NCBI GenBank assembly: GCA_018895125.1
Contig: JAHIOR010000012.1
Span: 1-6,625, forward strand
Direction of reading: 5' to 3'
Source of the DNA: Patescibacteria group bacterium
GTDB lineage: Bacteria; Patescibacteriota; Minisyncoccia; Minisyncoccales; GWA2-46-15
DNA: 6,625 nucleotides
Below the pieces are notes generated by a model. The model saw only the letters and a list, made by a program, of their open reading frames with translations, was not told the origin of the DNA and ran no database searches. Both the position numbers and the translations under genes were made by a program. Positions 5,788 through 6,625 of this stretch are shown here, one piece after another (within the stretch, counting starts at the first letter, position 1; each line of letters opens with the position of its first letter).

Positions 5788-5873
5788 GCGGGTCCCGTAA
5801 GGGGTTGAGGGTTCGCCCCGTGATAAACACGGGGCGTCCGATGTTCATCATCGGACGACTCCCACCGTCCGCA
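5788..5873 (+). ncRNA. Unidentified tRNA-like structured RNA element
   Basis: This GC-rich stretch lies 11 bases after tRNA-Leu and has nearly the same length (86 versus 83). GCGGGT (5788-5793) can pair with GTCCGC (5867-5872) using two wobble pairs; A5873 then takes the discriminator position and CA follows, as in the tRNA. CCC-GTAA-GGG (5794-5803) forms a GNRA-capped hairpin like the variable arm of the tRNA. GAGGGTTCG (5807-5815) and ACTCCCACC (5858-5866) are the two sides of a T arm, separated by 42 bases consisting of exactly two perfect hairpins: 5816-5834 (7 bp, loop ATAAA) and 5835-5857 (9 bp, loop TTCAT). No usable D or anticodon arm exists, so it is not a normal tRNA. It could be an independent small RNA, a tRNA remnant with an insertion, or an integration scar. 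It may also act as the 3' end structure of the converging Hsp20 transcript. Confidence 0.55.
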
Positions 5874-5903
5874 CAGGTATTTAACGGGATTTTAAGTTGG
5901 CTA

Positions 5904-6509
5904 TTATTTGATTTCCAGCTTAGTTATTTTTTCTCTTTGTACCCTTGGTATTCTTATAGTCAAAACTCCATCCTTCAGAGTTGCTTCAGATCTTGAAGAG
6001 TCAACTTCTGATGGTAAAACCAATTGTCTTGAAAAGGATCCCCAATAGCATTCTTTAATAAAGTAATCGTCTTCAATAACAGCTTCTGTTTTTTGGCGGC
6101 TGCCTTTAATATTGACAATGCCGTTCTCAATAGTGATTTCTAAGTCACTGGGTTTAACTCCGCCAATCGTAGATTGTATAATAATCTCTTCTTGGCTTTG
6201 ATAGACATCGATTGCCAATTGCCCGTCGTCTAAATCTTCAGAAGTTTTTTTCTTGGCAGACTCTTTTTCTTTTGGTTCTTTCGGCTCTACCTTTGCCTGG
6301 ACCTGAACTGGTTCTTTTTTTTCTGTTTTTTCTGTTACTTTTTCAACTTGTTCCATTATCTCTTCTACCGCCTCTTCTTCAACTTTGATTTCCGGCTCTG
6401 GCTCTGGGCGAGGTTGGGACTTTGGTAACTTTACTGCTTTCTTAGCAGGTTTTTTAATTTTCGGTTCTTCTGTTTGACCGCCGATTAATTTTTCAAAAAA
6501 TGAAGCCAT
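5904..6509 (-). CDS. Hsp20 / alpha-crystallin family small heat-shock protein with long charged N-terminus
   Basis: The C-terminal half of this 201-residue protein (about 96-190) is an alpha-crystallin domain: QLAIDVYQSQEEIIIQSTIGGVKPSDLEITIENGIVNIKG in pieces at 97-136, then the hallmark ECYWGSFSRQLVLP (153-166), then ATLKDGVLTIRIPR (176-189). Small heat-shock proteins bind unfolding proteins without ATP and hold them for refolding. The N-terminal 95 residues are unusual: after MASFFEKLIGG the sequence is low-complexity, rich in Lys, Glu and Pro, and probably disordered or coiled. Classical Hsp20 proteins have a shorter hydrophobic arm there. The C-terminal tail is short and lacks an obvious IxI oligomer motif (it ends ITKLEIK), so assembly may differ. 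The ATG at 6509 has no Shine-Dalgarno but lies 9 bases after a perfect TATAAT. The gene points toward the tRNA region, with no U-tract terminator at its end. Confidence 0.93.
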   Translation of the reverse strand: MASFFEKLIGGQTEEPKIKKPAKKAVKLPKSQPRPEPEPEIKVEEEAVEEIMEQVEKVTEKTEKKEPVQVQAKVEPKEPKEKESAKKKTSEDLDDGQLAIDVYQSQEEIIIQSTIGGVKPSDLEITIENGIVNIKGSRQKTEAVIEDDYFIKECYWGSFSRQLVLPSEVDSSRSEATLKDGVLTIRIPRVQREKITKLEIK

Positions 6510-6518
6510 GTCGATTAA

Positions 6519-6524
6519 ATTATA
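6519..6524 (-). promoter_or_regulatory. Consensus -10 box of the Hsp20 gene
   Basis: A perfect TATAAT on the minus strand lies 9 bases before the ATG, so the transcript would start at about 6512 with only about 3 bases of leader. No sigma-70 -35 box is evident at normal spacing, and I see no CIRCE-type heat-shock operator. Confidence 0.55.
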
Positions 6525-6545
6525 TTTCTAATGAAGTTAAATTTT

Positions 6546-6589
6546 ATTATTTGGTATACCTCGCAGCTTTTTATTAGGAACCAAATAAT
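6546..6589 (+). repeat. 10-bp inverted repeat
   Basis: ATTATTTGGT (6546-6555) and ACCAAATAAT (6580-6589) are exact complements across 24 bases. The left arm runs into the 8-bp palindrome GGTATACC (6553-6560). It lies upstream of the Hsp20 -10 box and could be an operator, or part of an RNA leader on the plus strand. Confidence 0.6.
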
Positions 6590-6596
6590 GAGGATT

Positions 6597-6618
6597 CCAA
6601 AGGAGGCTACTCCTTTGG
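6597..6618 (+). repeat. 9-bp perfect hairpin enclosing an AGGAGG
   Basis: CCAAAGGAG (6597-6605) pairs exactly with CTCCTTTGG (6610-6618) around GCTA. The left arm and loop contain AAGGAGG (6600-6606), a strong Shine-Dalgarno match that the hairpin would bury. No T-run follows on either strand, so a terminator is unlikely. The window ends 7 bases later, so any downstream gene cannot be seen. Confidence 0.6.
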
Positions 6619-6625
6619 TTGTCCC

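Noticed and set aside
5788..5873. Reading the element as a complete unusual tRNA with anticodon TAA (loop ATAAA) or TCA (loop TTCAT)
   Set aside because: Extending to a 7-base loop puts A rather than the required T at position 33 in the first hairpin. The second sits in the wrong order relative to a T arm. No D arm can be drawn.
5700..5996. Plus-strand open frame across the tRNA and the structured element
   Set aside because: It is a chance frame through the tRNA-Leu gene and antisense to the Hsp20 C-terminus.
6515..6625. Minus-strand open frame running in from the right edge (36 codons, stop at 6515-6517)
   Set aside because: Its second half is AT-rich, it contains the inverted repeats and the Hsp20 -10 box, and the predicted peptide shows no recognisable domain. 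Thirty-six open codons are not significant.
6588..6625. Plus-strand start ATG 6588 reading MRIPKEATPLVVP to the window end
   Set aside because: Only 12 full codons are visible, with no clear promoter or Shine-Dalgarno before it. It may be a real gene start but cannot be supported here.
1..6625. CRISPR arrays, insertion sequences, transposase or toxin-antitoxin genes
   Set aside because: I found no spaced identical repeats, no transposase or nuclease motifs and no toxin-antitoxin pair; the hairpins at 5816-5857 have no adjoining transposase.

Overview
The window looks like a piece of an AT-rich bacterial genome of the Candidate Phyla Radiation (Patescibacteria, most like Parcubacteria). That placement is an inference from gene content: an S1 protein opening directly into S1 repeats, a 'Zn-dependent hydrolase'-type beta-lactamase-fold protein, a compact gyrase A, paired T4SS_pilin-like membrane proteins with no secretion machinery beside them, a tRNA with no encoded CCA, short intergenic gaps and few Shine-Dalgarno sequences. 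The standard bacterial code fits: the long gyrase frame has no internal TGA, and one gene ends in TGA.

Layout. Positions 1-426 (minus) hold the start of a ribosomal protein S1 gene, cut by the window edge. It is transcribed divergently from a plus-strand cluster. That cluster runs from a metallo-beta-lactamase-fold protein with a degraded metal motif (528-1238), through a one-helix membrane protein (1250-1537) and DNA gyrase subunit A (1554-4064), to a small SAM-dependent methyltransferase (4101-4631). Gaps of 11, 16 and 36 bases suggest one transcript. Two VirB2/TrbC-type pilin-like genes follow (4686-5057 and 5114-5569), each with a possible promoter of its own, closed by a strong hairpin terminator (5588-5624).

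Next comes a small-RNA region. A well-formed tRNA-Leu(UAG) (5694-5776) is preceded by a short sequence resembling the 5' end of another tRNA-Leu. Eleven bases after it lies an 86-base GC-rich structured element (5788-5873). This element reads like the 3' half of a class II tRNA whose T loop is interrupted by exactly two back-to-back perfect hairpins, and it is the most unusual sequence in the window. A minus-strand Hsp20 chaperone gene with a long charged N-terminal extension follows (5904-6509). The right edge (6510-6625) holds the Hsp20 promoter and inverted repeats that can pair in mutually exclusive ways.

Working together: S1, gyrase and tRNA-Leu are housekeeping. The two pilin-like proteins probably form a cell-surface or envelope pair. 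The methyltransferase, the one-helix protein and the MBL protein have no assignable substrate. Several genes have a candidate -10 element only about 7-9 bases before the start codon and no Shine-Dalgarno, which suggests leaderless mRNAs here.
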